DNA of 64,000 nt from Gautieria morchelliformis (Eukaryota; Basidiomycota; Agaricomycetes; Gomphales; Gomphaceae), in contig WHVA01000133.1 of assembly GCA_015179125.1 (NCBI GenBank), forward strand, positions 1-64,000, given 5' to 3'. Shown here piece after piece: positions 11,961-28,349 of the stretch. Each line of letters opens with the position of its first letter. Position 1 is the first letter of the stretch. The notes under the pieces were generated by a model. The model saw only the letters and a list, made by a program, of their open reading frames with translations. It made no database searches and had not been told where the DNA came from. A program made the translations under genes and the position numbers.

Positions 11961-12449
11961 CAGCTGTTTCGGGTACATAGGGCGGAGTCTGAAATACATG
12001 CCGCCCGGTGGCGCTCGAAAAGATCAAGCTGTATCTCCACAGCAATTGATGATTAAGGGCTGGTACTTAGTATATATTCTGTACTATGTAGTAGCTACCC
12101 TCTGATATACAAAACCTGGCTTATTCTGAGTTATTGAATATTTGGATAATTTCACTTATATGCATCATTATGCACTCAAATTCTTTCAGTAAGGTCTGTA
12201 ACTTTCTCAGATTATAGTAATATACATGTATAAATGTTGGAAATAGAAAACAATGATGTAATCTCCAGGTTATGGAAGGGGGGAGGGGTGCATGTCTGTT
12301 TGCCTTCTCCCAGCCTTTTTAGCCTTCTACATAGCCAAAGCCTCAGGTTTAAGGACTTAAATATAATATAACCTCTATATAAACCCTAATTACATTGATG
12401 TGACAGTACCTTGCTTCATCTGCAAGTCTTGCCGGCATGATATCGTGAC
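11961..12449 (+). repeat. Left terminal inverted repeat of the Tc1/mariner element
   Basis: This is about 490 bp, near-identical to the reverse complement of 18180-18593 plus 19315-19382. It includes a TATA-like CTATATAAA at about 12374-12382, roughly 150 bp before the start codon of the cargo gene, so it may act as that gene's promoter. It also holds the intact site (CTGTA) that is split by the solo LTR in the right repeat, which serves as an empty-site control. Confidence 0.88.
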
Positions 12450-12531
12450 AGTTGCGTGACCGCTACGCACCACGTAGTGACCTCCATCGCTGCATTCAAC
12501 ACATACTAAGCTTCATTCTAATTGCGTCATT

Positions 12532-14527
12532 ATGGCTGGTATCAAGAAAAAAACTGCTATAGCTCTCACTCCTTTGGAGCCGCCCCCTGAAAACAACCCC
12601 AAAACTCGTCAGTGCGACACACTTGACACTGCCCTTATCATCAAAGGCAGGCGCAGCCGTACTCCCTCCATTCGAATGCGTGAGGGAAGCATACCTCCTA
12701 TCAATATACCTCCTCCATCAAAGAGGAATGGCACCATCAATGCATCCACTGAGGCCGGGTCAAAACTGCATTCAACGGCCAAATCCAGGGCCGACGCCGA
12801 ACCTAAAGTCCCCACCACTACTCTCTCCACCACATCCAGAGCATCCAGTACTGTTGTCTCAGCCAAAGAACCCACCTCCACGAAAACGCACCAGGCCGCT
12901 GATATCGCAGGCAAGACGCACCTCAGCATGGTGCCCGAGGACAATGAGGACGAGCTCAACGTCCCCATTGCGAACGATGGTCCGGGATCCGCTGAGATAC
13001 TCGACATCGGTGATGATGATATCGAGTATGTGGATGAGGAGGGAGTGTCTAGCAGCGATGATGATCACGATGGTATGACGGAACCCTTGCCATCTCCACC
13101 TCCAGCTCCAAAGAAGGAGGGCAAGGCTGTGAGCAAAGCTAATGCAGCGGCAAAGGATCCTTTGCCTGCCCGTGCGTATTTTTCTTTCTTTTGTGTTTCC
13201 TTTTTTTCTTTTCTTATTTTATGCTTACTGACTAATTTTTTCATAGAAATGAAATTTCTTATACCGTTCCGTAACCAAATCAGGGTGATTGCTCATCGAA
13301 TGCAGCTCGTCAATCCGATGAGCACTCTTGACGAGGTGATGAGGACACTCCACTTCGTACTTGGCCTGTACGCGATCTCCGAAGAGAAAAGGATCGGCCT
13401 CGTAACTCATTTCTACAAGGACCCAGCAAAGCGCTGCTTTGCGTTGGAGACTGAGGACGACTGGATGGCCTTGAAGGCCGAGTGGGTAAATCAGGTGGCG
13501 AAGAGGGGCGCGGAAGCCTGTATCGACATTGTTCTTCCCCCCAAGGTCAGCTTTTCTTTCTTTCTCATCATTGATTCAAACTAATATACTCTAATTCACA
13601 GTTCTTTCAATTTTTAGAAGAGGCGGTCAAAGCACAGACCGGCACCACAGGTAAACCGAAGACTAAAAAGAAAGAACTCGTCAACCCGTTCCTTTCGCAG
13701 AAAGAACCGGTCGAACCTGAAGTCGTGGACAGGCGAGCCCTCAATGCCACAAACTTGGACGGATACAAAGTGCAGCTGGAGAAGCTGCGCAACGTCTGGA
13801 CTTGCGCTCAGCACGCCAGGTCAATTTGCATGGCATGTGCCCTCAATGGGCACCATAAGGTCATCAGCAATGAAGGGGAGCTGGTGTAGGTATTAGAATT
13901 GGTATAGTTTTGTGTTTTCTTTCCATAACATGTGTATACTCACCTATTTGTCAATAGATGGATCATAAACCGGGCGTTGATCTCAACACGCCGCCAAATG
14001 TGGAGTATTTCAGATTTTTTCACTACAGCACAAACCCGGCAGCATCTGACCACGCACGTCGCGGTGGAACGAGGTATGCTAGCACTGAGCCCCTGCAACA
14101 GCCCGCCCCCACCCCTGCCATCAATATCAACTTCCCACCGGAAGTGTTTCAGGCATTTCGCGCTGCCTCACAACCCGCAAAACGATCTCATTCGCCAGCG
14201 TCCACAATGAGTACCGCTGATAATGCTGATACTCATGCACAGGTTGTACCAACAATTCAGGACTGGCTCATGGAGTTGAAGGGCAAGCAAGAGCTCAGTC
14301 ATTACACCAGGTGGGTGTTTCTGCGCAGCAGATTTGAAGCTGAGGAATGCCTCGATATCACCCTTACACGCATTGCATGGATGTCTCTGGAGACCCTGAA
14401 GATATCCTTTGAGCTCAAAGTAGTAGATGCATTGTTTCTGATAGAGCAGCTTGAAGAGGCTGGCAAGAGGTATGGTTTTGGAGTGGGAGGTGGGCAGAAG
14501 GGGTCCAAGAAGGCTAAACACCACTAG
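12532..14527 (+). CDS. Cargo gene of the Tc1/mariner element, unknown function, SAM-like C-terminus
   Basis: The model has exons 12532-13171, 13247-13545, 13602-13883 and 13958-14527 (phases join cleanly), giving 596 residues. The N-terminal third is low complexity and basic, then acidic (about residues 145-190, with runs of D and E). A middle segment (residues ~215-315) is more globular. At about residues 383-400 lies a Cys/His cluster (CAQHARSICMAC...GHH) that could bind zinc. The last ~75 residues (QDWLMELKG ... LEEAGKRY) have the helix pattern of a SAM-like domain. I do not recognise the family. Its place between the TIRs, opposite the transposase, suggests a DNA-binding or assembly partner in transposition. 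A captured host gene is the alternative. Confidence 0.65.
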
Positions 14528-14639
14528 AACAGCATAGATAATTAGGAGTGGTACTCATATCAATCTATATTTTGTGCCATTGGCAGAATTCAACACAGTA
14601 CTGTGCATCACCCACATCACTGCACTTCTGCATCACCTG

Positions 14640-18112
<3,473 letters not shown>

Positions 18113-18179
18113 CGATGGCACAAGTACGTGTACAACATGTAACGCCTGTCACGTGATGTGGTTGTGCATGATGTCATGA

Positions 18180-19382
18180 CATCATGCCGGCAAGACTTGC
18201 AGATGAAGAAATATAGTGTCACATCATTGTAATTAGAGTATATATAGAGGTTATATTATATTTAAGTCCTTAAACCTGAGGCTTTGGCTATGTAGAAGGC
18301 TAAAAAGGCTGGGAGAAGGCAAACAGACATGCACCCCTCCCCCCTTCCATAACCTGGAGATTACATCATTGTTTTCTATTTCCAACATTTATACATGTAT
18401 ATTACTATAATCTGAGAAAGTTACAGACCTTACTGAAAGAATTTGAGTGCATAATGATGCATATAAGTGATATTATCCAAATATTCAATAACTCAGAATA
18501 AGCCAGGTTTTGTATATCAGAGGGTAGCTACTACATAGTACAGAATATATACAAAGTACCAACCCTTAATCTTCAACTGCTGTGGAGATACAGTGTTACG
18601 ACTGTTCCGATCAACCATCTCCGCCACCTCCGCATATCCTCCCGCCACGTCCACACCACCTCCGACTCTATTCCAACATCCGCAACATCCGCAACCCTCT
18701 ACCTCGACCCCTTGTTCTTTCAGTACCCCTGGCCACCTCCAGATACCGGCCCCCATACTCGACTCTGAGCACAGCAAGATACCATTTCCGTAGTTCCGCT
18801 TCTTCCGATGCCTATTGTACTTACCCGCCTTGTTCTTTGCCATTGTACTTACCCTACCCTGCACCCCCCTTGTCACCCCATTGTTCCGTATTAGTTACTT
18901 GCCCCGTATGACTATCCGATTCCCGCACTCTCCGGAACTTGCTTAGTATCATACCATTACCTGTGTTTCTGCGCTTTGTATAAAACCCTCTCATGTATGT
19001 CTCCGTTTCTGCAATCAGATAATCGACTTTGATACGTGATTCCCTTCGCACTGTCTCCTGTTCTTAGCACAGCAAGTTTTGCTAGTCTTGTCTCCCTCCG
19101 CTCTCAATCCCCTGTCCTCCGCCTCTTCCACCTCCTCCGACCTTTGTTCTCTGACTCGACCCTCAGTACTCTGTTCTTCCTTCCGCCTTTTCCGATATCC
19201 ACAAGTCAATTCCGAAATACCTAGGATGGTAGTTCATCAGGGGTGCAACACATAAGTTGAAGCCGTTGTCCTTTCCAGTTCCGACCTCCGGGAATTCCGA
19301 TACGTAACATACAGCTTGATCTTTTCAAGCACCACCGGGCGGCATGTATTTCAGACTCCGCCCTATGTACCCGAAACAGCTG
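18180..19382 (-). repeat. Right terminal inverted repeat, split by a solo LTR
   Basis: This is the mate of the left TIR. The inner part is 18180-18593 and the outer 68 bp are 19315-19382. The intervening 721 bp are the family A solo LTR plus one copy of its TACAG target duplication. A TATA-like box at about 18238-18246 faces the transposase. Confidence 0.88.
18594..19309 (+). mobile_element. Solo LTR, family A, copy 3, inside the right TIR
   Basis: This 716-bp element starts TGTTACGACTGTTCC and ends GATACGTAACA. It has perfect 5-bp duplications TACAG at 18589-18593 and 19310-19314. A TATA-like GTATAAAAC occurs near 18978. It matches the LTRs at 7540 and 9874. The left TIR shows the uninterrupted target sequence. 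It is the cleanest copy of the family in the window. Confidence 0.93.
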
Positions 19383-19384
19383 TA

Positions 19385-19790
19385 AGGAGTGCATCAAATG
19401 TGTCTGGAGACACACCAAGATTGCAGCAGAACCACTTTGGGTCATCCTATTGGTAGTCTTCAAGGGCAAGGTGCAGCTGCAATACCTTATGCACCTTATT
19501 CAGCTCCAGGACCCATATTTTGGTCAGAAAGGCAATGTACTGTCTCACTGTGTGTGGCCTGTGCAAATACCTTGTCTCTTCATCTTCATCAAGATCCATT
19601 TGAGATGACAGGGACACGGAGTCTGAGAGAGAAGAGATGCTAGAGATGCTGGAGATGGTAGAGATAGTCAACATATCCTCCGAGCCACCTGCACCCTCTG
19701 AGCCATCTGATTCGTCTACGAATGGCCCAACCGCCTCATCTTCATCAGCCTGACAACTGTAGGGGAATTGCTGCTCAACCAGGCAAGGGA
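19385..19790 (-). pseudogene. Harbinger/PIF-like transposase relic, N-terminal part
   Basis: On the minus strand an acidic/Ser-rich leader (SISSLSDSVSLSSQMDLDEDEE) precedes a helical segment. After one stop comes the family motif LGVSPDTFDALL, which reaches the TA target at 19383-19384. The continuation is at 11960 and below, on the other side of the Tc1/mariner insertion. The LINE starting at 19791 interrupts the same gene near its 5' end. Confidence 0.65.
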
Positions 19791-19927
19791 AAAATTTCTC
19801 ACGCTAACCACCATACCAAAATTTTACAAAACGCTATCCTCTACACATCCAACACCCAAAACCAAGTACAGAGCATTGCTAGCACATCGCTGCGATAGCC
19901 CGCACACACTCGCCACAAAAATGTGCC

Positions 19928-21547
19928 ATGCCATCCAGCACGGACCCCCCGCCGACCGCGGTGTCACAACCCCGAACTCGAGCCAGCAACCAGCAGGGCG
20001 GCAGCAAGTCCAGAGCAGAGTTGTTAGCAGACCCATATGCAGCCGTCCGCACCAAAGAAGGAGCACGCACCTATCTAGACAGGAACGGCTACTTCGCAAG
20101 AGACGAACCCCTAACCACGGAACTACTCAGCTACACCCTCCTGTCGCTAGCCCATAGCGCAACGGTCAAAACTCTGCAAGAGGGTGCCAGAGCAATAGCC
20201 ATTTTGATGTTGGAGGAAGCAGCGAAGAGTATGGGGGAGACAGTCGCGATGTATGTGGGGGAGAAGATGAAGTCGGTCTTAGACAAGATGGAGGAGGTCT
20301 CGGAGACGGCAATGAATCTGACAGAAGCCGCCCAAGTAACGGCGCAAGAGGCAGCCAGACAGATAAGCGAAGCACACGGGAGTCGAAGAGAGATGAGCGG
20401 AGAAGAGGAACATGGGGGGAGCAGAGTGACGTACGCAGCTACACTATGAGGTAATGTACCACTTTCACACCCCACCAATCTTGCCAAAGCATGGGCCAGA
20501 GAGCGCCAAATCCTGATAGACAGTGATCCACGGGCAGAGAAAAATGCCTTCGACGAACTCAACAAGCAGGAGCTCGTCGCCAAAGCAAATGAAGCTGCGA
20601 CCGAGATCGAAACGCCGGAGAACGTGGGAGAGATGTGCTTCATAGGGGTCAAGAAGTTAGTGAATGGAGGGATTGTCTTCGATCTCACCACAAACACGGT
20701 GGCAAGATGGATACAGGCCAACAAGGCGACATTCCTGGAAAAATTCAGTGCGACAGCCACAATCAAAGACAGGGCGCTGTCAGTCATCATAGAATACGTA
20801 CCCGTCAGCCACTCACCGGAAGCTTTCGCTGAGATGAGAAAGATAGAACGCGACTCCAGGCTGCCAAGCGGCACTCTCATAGCGACGCGATGGATAAAGC
20901 CGGCCCACAGAAGAACAGCTGGACAAAAAACGGCGCACCTGATCGCAAAGTTCGCCACAACTGAAGCGGCGAACCAAAGCATCCGAGAGGGAATGATAAT
21001 AGCCGGGAAACGTACCTGGGCGAGAAGGATGAAGAGGGAACCACGTCAATGCCTCAAATGCCAGAAGTACAACACCAGGCACATGGCAGCTGAGTGCCCC
21101 GGCCCCAACAAGTGCGGGATGTGCGGAAAGGAGCACAGGACTGCGGATTGCAAGGAAACAGACCCAGACAAATTCCATTGCACGAGCTGCGACACGCATG
21201 GCCACGCATCCTGGGACCGCACCTGCCCCAGCTTCAGAGCCGCATGCAAGACAGTAGAGAGAAACGACCCCGAGCACACATACAAGTACTTCCCTGACGA
21301 GAACCCGTGGATGCGGGAACAGCAGGGAACTACAGATGCAGGCGTAGAAACGGGAGACCCTACCAATATGACAGGCCTGCGCAACGTCCCGGGATGGCAT
21401 GTGCCGCCAGACCCCGTCAACACCCAAGGCCAGAGCACCAACACAGGGAGGCACAGCCGCAACGAAGGAAGAGGGGCCAACCCGCTGAGGGGGCACAGAG
21501 ACCAGGGCTGGACTGGACAAGGAGACAGACAGCACAGCGAAGGCTAG
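19928..21547 (+). pseudogene. LINE ORF1, nucleic-acid binding protein with three zinc knuckles
   Basis: One frame runs from the ATG at 19928 to the stop at 21547, interrupted only by a TGA at 20447-20449. The N-terminal half is Ala/Glu-rich and helical, likely a coiled coil (EEVSETAMNLTEAAQV). Knuckles are visible in the C-terminal half: CX2CX6HX4C (from CLKC), CX2CX3HX4C (CGMCGKEHRTADC) and CX2CX4HX6C (from CTSC). ORF1 proteins coat element RNA. The codon at the break would read Arg if TGA were CGA. Confidence 0.85.
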
Positions 21548-21620
21548 ACAAGTTCGGAATAGGAGGGAGCCAGATAGACGACCAACAACGAGAGGAAGAC
21601 CACCAAAGCCTGCGCCACGG

Positions 21621-24600
21621 ATGAATAACGAGGCACAAGAGAGAAAAACCTTGCGGATAAGACAACAGAACACGAATAAATCCCTCACCGCGGTCACAGA
21701 CTTACTGACAAATTGCCCACCCGACAGGTACGACATAATAGCTATACAGGAACCATATGTGGACTTCCTAGGGAACACTCAAGCATCACCGCATTGGTAT
21801 TCCGTCTACCCAGGATCCCATTACAAGGACAAGGGCAAGCACACCAGATCTACCATGCTCGTCAACAAGAAAATCACCACAAGTGCATGGACGGCAATCG
21901 AAGTGGGTTCGTCAGACATTACAGCGATAAAAATGCATACAGAAACAGGTGTAGTCCTAATCTTCAATATATACTGTGATTGCACTAACTCAGACAGTGT
22001 ACGTGACATACGACGATACATGCAAGATCGAGCAGAGAAGAATCAAACAGAAGAGGAGAACATTGAAGGAGTCATATGGCTCGGCGACTTCAACCGCCAC
22101 CACCCGCTGTGGGACGACGAGCGAAACGCATACCTCTTTACCAGAAGCAATCTGGACGCAGCACAACTGCTACTAGAGGCAATCGCAGAACAAGACTTGC
22201 AAATGGCGCTACCTAGGGCCATACCCACGTTGCGAGCCCTGTCCACAGGAAACTACACGAGAACCGATAACATCTTCATTTCCACTATACTATTAGAGAG
22301 GCTGATCAGTTGTAAAACAGTGCCGGAGGAGATGCCAGTGAAGAGCGACCACCTTCCAATAGACACGGTAATCGATACGTCCTTCGCAACGGTCAGCTAC
22401 ACCCCGAGGCCCAACTACAGGGAGGTAGACTGGAAGGTTTTCAATGAAAAGCTCGGAGAACGCCTGCAAGACAGCATCCCCGATCCGACACCCACAGACA
22501 AACTGGCTTTCCGACATCACCTCAGGGAGATAAACACAGCAATACTGGAAACAGCGGAGGAACTTGCGCCCAAGACTAAGCCGTCCCCTTATATGAAAAG
22601 ATGGTGGTCCAGGGAACTAACTAAGCTTAGATCCAATTCCAGAAGTCTGGGAAGAAAAGCCTACGCGAGGCGGGGGGAACCGACAGACAAAGCCCACGAA
22701 GACTACAAAATCGCCAGGAACCAGTACACCGATGCCATAGAAAGAAACAAAAGGCACTGGGATGCTTTCCTCGAAGAGATAGACGAAAAAACCGTCTGGA
22801 CAGCGCACAGGTACACGTCGGCAGACGTGACTGATGGCGGGCAGGCGAGGGTCCCGACACTCACAGCCAGGCGCGACGACGGCACCAAGTGGGTGGCCAG
22901 CACAAATGAACAAAAAGCAGAAATGCTGTTCACTGCCTTTTTTCCAACGACCAGAGCAGAGGCGGAACAAGTACCGGCAGACTTCGAATACCCCACTCCC
23001 ACATTCGATTTTCAACCCGTCACCAATGACCAAATACACTGAGCCGTGGGCAGGCTGAATCCCTTCAAGGCACCAGGGCCCAATGGTATCCCCAATATCA
23101 TCATTAAGCAGTGTATTGACATACTGCTACCGTTTCTAGGCCCATTGTACAGAGCTACCTTCAGTCTCGACACATACCCGTCGGAATGGAGGGACTCAAT
23201 CACCAAAGTACTAAGAAAGCCGGGGAAGGCCGATTACGCAGTGCCCGGGGCATATAGGCCCATAGTGCTCCTCGACACGATAGGGAAGGTCCTGTTGGCT
23301 TGCGTCGCAGAGGACCTGGTCAAGATGGCTGAGAGACACCAGCTACTCCCGGACAACCACTACGGGTGCTGCCCCGGAAGAACAACCACCGATGCCCTGC
23401 ACTATACCATAGGGGCTGCGAAGCGTGCATGGAGGAGGGGGAAAGTACTGGGGGTGCTCTTCCTGGATATAAAGGGTGCTTTCCCGAGCATTCTCCTTGA
23501 CCGATTAGTGCACAACATGCGACGGAGGGGCTTTCCCGAAGAGTACACTAGGTGGATACAAAGAAGGGTGGAGGGAAGGAGCATGGTCATCAGCTTCGAT
23601 GACCATAGCACACAGGCCATGCCGATAGAGCGAGGGATGGACCAAGGGTCCCCAGTATCTGCAGTAGCTTACCAATTCTACAATGCTGACCTGCTTGAAG
23701 TAGTGCGGTGCAACGCAGGCGAAGGTTGTGTGGGCTTCGTAGATGACACCACCATCATGGCAGAAGGCGTCGACCTCGAGGAGGCTTTCGGCAAACTGAC
23801 AGACATCATGACAAGGCCCAGGGGCGCCAATGAGTGGGCCAGCGTGCACCAATGCGACTTTGCTTTGGACAAATTCGGGCTGATGGGCCTGACAAGGCGC
23901 AGAGGAAAGGATCCCACCAATGCCAAGAAAACCAAACCGATCGTGAGGCCAAGCATAACGATCGGGACGCACTGCATAAAGCCGGCAAGCTCGCACAGAT
24001 TCCTGGGAGTCATCATGGATCAGGAACTATGTTTCAAAGAGCAGGTCAACCACGCGCTCAAGAAAGGTGACAAATACATCGCCCAGTACAGGAGACTAGC
24101 GAGGCCGACGAAAGGAGTCTCAGCTAAGTACATGAGACGATACTACTTAACAGTCGCAATACCGAAGATGATGTACGCCGCTGACGTATTCCTCATGCCA
24201 GGTTCAGAGCGCACAAAAGGGACCAGGGGATACATGAACAAGCTGGCTAGAATACAGCGGCAAGCGGCAATCATGGTAACGGGAGCCATGAGGTCAACAG
24301 CGAATGACATACTAGACGCACACGCGAATCTCCTGCCCTTCCCGCTACTGGTCTCCAAGCTAGTTCACAGAGCCACACTAAGGCTCACCTGCCTCCCCGA
24401 CAGCCACCCTCTGGCCTCCGACGTACGCACTGCGGCCAAACGATACATAAAGAGACATAGAGCGCCCATTCACGAAATTCTGCATGTGTTCGAGCTCCAG
24501 CCAGAAAGGATGGAAAAGATCAGAACGGTAACCTACGGGCCCAAATGGACCCCAGCCTTCAAGACCCGAGTCCCTCCGGATAAAGACCAGGCCACAGAAG

Positions 24601-26512
24601 AAAACAACAGAGAGGCAGCAGATGTCAAGGTCTACATGGACAGGTCGTGCGTCAAAGGAGGTGTGGGAGCGGCAGCAGTGCTATACAGAGGGGATAGGGC
24701 AGTGAAGGTGGTCAGGCTGTATATGGGCACCGAGCGTGAGCACACCATATTCGAAGCTGAGCTGACAGCCGTGGCGATAGGTGCAAAGCTCCTCAACACT
24801 GAGAGGGGAAAGAAGTACGTCATTGTCACCAACAGTCAAGCGGCGATACAGACAACGAGGAAGGAGAGGGCGATCTCGGGACAATATCTGGTGGAGGCTT
24901 TGCACAGGCAAATCGAAGGAGTGGTAAGCCTGCAGCCAGGCGTCAACATGCTCATGAGATGGGTCCCCGGGCATGCAGGAATCGCTGGGAACGAGAGGGC
25001 CGACGCAGAAGCCAAAAAAGCGGCAAAGGGGTCATCGAGTGAAGAGAGGCTGATACCAATCGAGTGCAGAGGAATATTGCCCATGTTAGAATAAATGGAT
25101 AGCTATATCAAACATTATTCTAAGGTCTATACAATCGTCTAACTGAGCTAACATCTGGGAGAAATAATCCATGCACCAGTCACAGTGCCTGCCCTGGAAA
25201 GCAGGCACCTGGGCCCTGGTCAGAAGAAATATTGCTATGGGACTAATAGTCCCATACAGGGACATAGGATACGATGGAGATTACAGTATATAGTCCTATC
25301 TATGGACGTACTGAATAGCTACCTCAGGAGAGAGGTACAGAGATGGCAAATGCCTTGCCAAGGCTGCTGTAGGCACACAGCACAGGACACACAAAGATTC
25401 TTTTCTATTCTATTCCCCTGACCAGCTCCACTGATTACGAGCTGTATTACATGTTGAAAGGGGCTTTGTACATTTCTCCAAGGTCCCAGCTTAGATACTT
25501 GTCAGTAGGACAAGTATCCCCATCATTGTTCCTGCTCCACAGCTGTATGCAGCTTGTGGAGCATTTCCACATTATCCTGACCCATTCTATCACTATCTTG
25601 AACACTGGTAGTCACTACTATTTTAGTATAAGTAGCTACCATAAATGTACGAATAAAACATCCAGAATATTATCCAGAACAATCCAGAATTGCTGTTTCA
25701 CCTCCTGAAGTAACTGTAGACTTGTTTGATAGCTACAGAGCTTATTTCTTGATAGATTTCTCTAATCCTTTGTTGAGAGTCTGCTATAACTGGCTACACT
25801 ATACTGTTCCGAAAGCGAAAGCTTCGGACCTCTTGTTCCTCTGTTCTCATCTGTTTCTTCCTCGACTCGGCCACGTGACCTACATCAATCAGTGACGCAC
25901 TCGCTCCACAGAGCTTAGTCAGCTCGCGTATATACCGTGCACAGGGGTGCACGAAGAGCCCCCACTCCCTGAGTCATCAAATATATCTGTCCTGATATAT
26001 CTGATATATTATTCCTAAAAGCCCAGAAGCAAAGCAGCCGAGCTCCAGAGGCATCATCAGGACATGAAACAGACAGCCAGAGCAGCTTTTGCAAAGTCAC
26101 CTAGAGCCCCGATGGCGCACAAAACCGATCTATCCATGCCGTCCAATGCATATGACAAGCTAAGCAGAGATTTGCCTCGGAAACAGGCCAGCTTACTAGT
26201 GCAGCTCAGGACAGGACATATAGGCCTCAACAAACACCTACATAGGATTGGAAAGGTGAACTCACCGTTATGCCCGACGTGCAACCGAGCCAAGAAACCG
26301 TATACCACTTCCTGTTCAGATGCCCAGGTTATGACGCACCAAGGAAGGAGCTCGAGAGACAGATGCGAAGGGAGGCGAAGTCCACAAGGACGCTCCTGGG
26401 AAGACCCAAAGCGATGAAACACCTTTTCAAGTATATCAGCGAAACGCGCAGGTTCGAGAGGACGCATGGGGACCTCACGCTACAACAGGAGCAGGGCGGA
26501 GAGAGAGGTTGA
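21621..26512 (+). pseudogene. LINE ORF2: endonuclease, reverse transcriptase, RNase H
   Basis: The APE-type endonuclease occupies 21621 to about 22390 (AIQEPYVD, WLGDFNRHHPLWD, KSDHLPI). A TGA at 23040-23042 separates it from RT in the same frame (RLNPFKAPGPNGIPN, LFLDIKGAFPSI, and GFVDDTTI where FADD is usual). RNase H follows (MDRSCVKGGVGAAA, EAELTAVAIG, VTNSQAAI with Asn where Asp is expected, GNERADAEAKKAA). At 25084 a 937-bp solo LTR interrupts the frame. It resumes at 26026 in phase, with the C-terminal CPTC...H...C-type motif, after which a single-base shift near 26280 moves it to the frame ending at 26512. Confidence 0.88.
25084..26020 (+). mobile_element. Solo LTR, family B, copy 2, inside LINE ORF2
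   Basis: The 937-bp insertion begins TGTTAGAATAAATGG and ends TTATTCCTAAAA. It is flanked by GCCCA on both sides (25079-25083 and 26021-26025). Deleting it with one flank restores the LINE frame exactly. It is homologous, in reverse orientation, to the LTR at 8468-9391. The last bases read AA rather than the canonical CA, so that end is probably mutated. Confidence 0.85.
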
Positions 26513-26762
26513 TGCACAGGGAGGCACAGCAGAGGCGCAAGGCGCAAAGACACAAACCCTCGCCCACACAGGCACAGAATCGCTCGGGGCCTAGCCCAAT
26601 GAGCGCAAGCGGAGACTGATAACAAAAGGGGGGCAAGGAAACACATGGTGACTGGGTACTTGTAGAATCTGTCTTATATAGGGCTCGGCCCCAAAAGACG
26701 ATAAATTGGATATAATAAAAATAAAAATAAAAATAAAATAAAATAAAAAACCAGCCAAGGAA

Positions 26763-27480
26763 GGCTGTTCAACTAGCCCTTTTCTGTTCTGAAAGACCTT
26801 AAATCATGTAAAACTACCTTTGATTAACCAATTGTTCCTATATGCTGTTGGATAAGCTAGGAGAATCAATTCAAACATTCCTCTATTTATCTGTTATTAT
26901 TCCTTATTTTTCTGAGGTTTCAGTGGCCCAAACTGCCTTATTTTTGCTATTACAGAGTTGTGTGTCCACTTACACCCAAAACTCTGTCACAGACCTTCAA
27001 TTTCCAGCAGAACCCTTGCTCGCAATAGTATGTAACAGTGAGCTCGGCCTCACAGAGCAGGTCTCCCCTTTGAGAGTGACAGATGTCACCAGTCCAGAGC
27101 TCAGACATGTTCAAGGAAGATGCAGTATAGCTCGCAAGCATCACATGACAATTATCAGTATTTGGCAACACTATTGTGTTATATCATTCAAACACCACTC
27201 TGTGTACATGCACAAGTCCATGGCCCTGCATCTTGAACATGTAATGAACATTGTGTTATGGAGAATGAGGATAGATTGTGTGAGGGATGCAAAGTTGAAG
27301 CCTAAGAGTGGTCATGAGATAGGTGCAGGAAAAGCCGATTCACACATTGAAGATGACGGGATCATCAGCGAAAAGATACCGAAGATAATGTGAAGCAGTT
27401 GTCGGTCAGTGTGAACTCTCACAGAGGAATGGAATACCACGTAGATGAAGTAAGGCCATGTTTAGATACTTAAAGGGAGG
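26763..27480. other. Gene-free region, probably continuation of older repeats
   Basis: A 183-codon open stretch (26842-27393, plus) shows no family resemblance and has the composition of the surrounding repeat. I do not call it a gene. The part next to the LINE (26763 onward) should be the far flank of the Harbinger-like relic, but I see no recognisable protein there. Confidence 0.4.
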
Positions 27481-28080
27481 ACATGATCAGGGACACTAGA
27501 ATGAGGGCAAAAGACAGAACACTTACAAGTGACTTCCCAAAGAGAAGATGGAACACTAGAAAAGTTTCAAAGGCTAAATTTATACTGTTGAAGGTGGCAG
27601 AGGCACAAGGCTATGAAAAAAATCACCGAGGCCATGTGTCATTAAGGAGAGACAACACTAAATGAGTTTCAAAGATAACTGGAGTTTCAAAGGCAACATT
27701 TATACTCTGTTGAAGGTGGCCAAGGCACAAGGTCATGAAAAAAATTGCCAAGGCCAGGCATCATTAAGGGGTGACATTGAAGCAAGATCCTGACCATTAA
27801 TGACTACAACGAACCAGGAAAGACATGGACAGGATAAGGGAAAGCATCCAACAGGTGCACATGCAACGAGCAGAGACAAAAGCTGTAAGCTCAGAAAGGA
27901 ACAGCAGCTGAGCGTAGCATGATGATGGGGAAAGGAAGAACATGTACAGGTGGGCTAGAATGCAAACAGAAGATGGATGGCCAATGTACAAGGCTATGAA
28001 TAAAAAGTGAGGACATGTGTCATTAAGGAAAGATATAGAAGAAAGACTGGAGACTACTAAGAGGGATTAAGGAAAGACCT
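27480..28080 (+). repeat. Degenerate tandem units of about 100 bp
   Basis: Two adjacent units (about 27567-27665 and 27681-27778) share AGTTTCAAAGGC, GTTGAAGGTGGC, CACAAGG(C/T)(T/C)ATGAAAAAAAT and GGCCA(T/G)G(T/C)(G/A)TCATTAAGG. A shorter echo follows at about 27988-28050. A related fragment is at 9533-9720. Function is unknown. Confidence 0.6.
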
Positions 28081-28349
28081 TGAACAAAGACCCAGACCAC
28101 TAATGACCACAATTAAGAAGGGCAATTGCATATGCAGAGAAACCTCAGGAAAAGGCATCAGATTTCCCATGGTATTCTCACATCCCAGTGCCCTTGACGA
28201 GCAAGGGGATCAGTTGCCAGATGCAGCCATAACAACTGTGCAGCCTGTTTGGCTTCACCAAACAGTGGGGATCTTGGTCAGTCATGGCAACAGGGCTGTA
28301 TCAGGCTGTGCTCTGCAGTGCTAAGCAGTGCCCTTAGTAATTGTGGCTA

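Larger units (their letters stand above)
19791..26748 (+). mobile_element. Nearly full-length LINE (Tad1-like, with RNase H), interrupted by a solo LTR
   Basis: The element has ORF1 with three zinc knuckles, then ORF2 with APE endonuclease, reverse transcriptase, RNase H and a C-terminal Cys/His motif, and an A-rich tail (TAATAAAAATAAAA-type, about 26712-26750). Near-matching 14-bp flanks AACCAGGCAAGGGA (19777-19790) and AACCAGCCAAGGAA (26749-26762) look like an aged target-site duplication from target-primed reverse transcription. Presence of RNase H after RT is typical of the fungal Tad1 clade. It is inactive because of TGA codons, a frameshift and the LTR insertion. Confidence 0.88.

Noticed and set aside
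26842..27393. 183-codon gene on the plus strand
   Set aside because: No family resemblance, AT-rich repeat context and no conserved motif.
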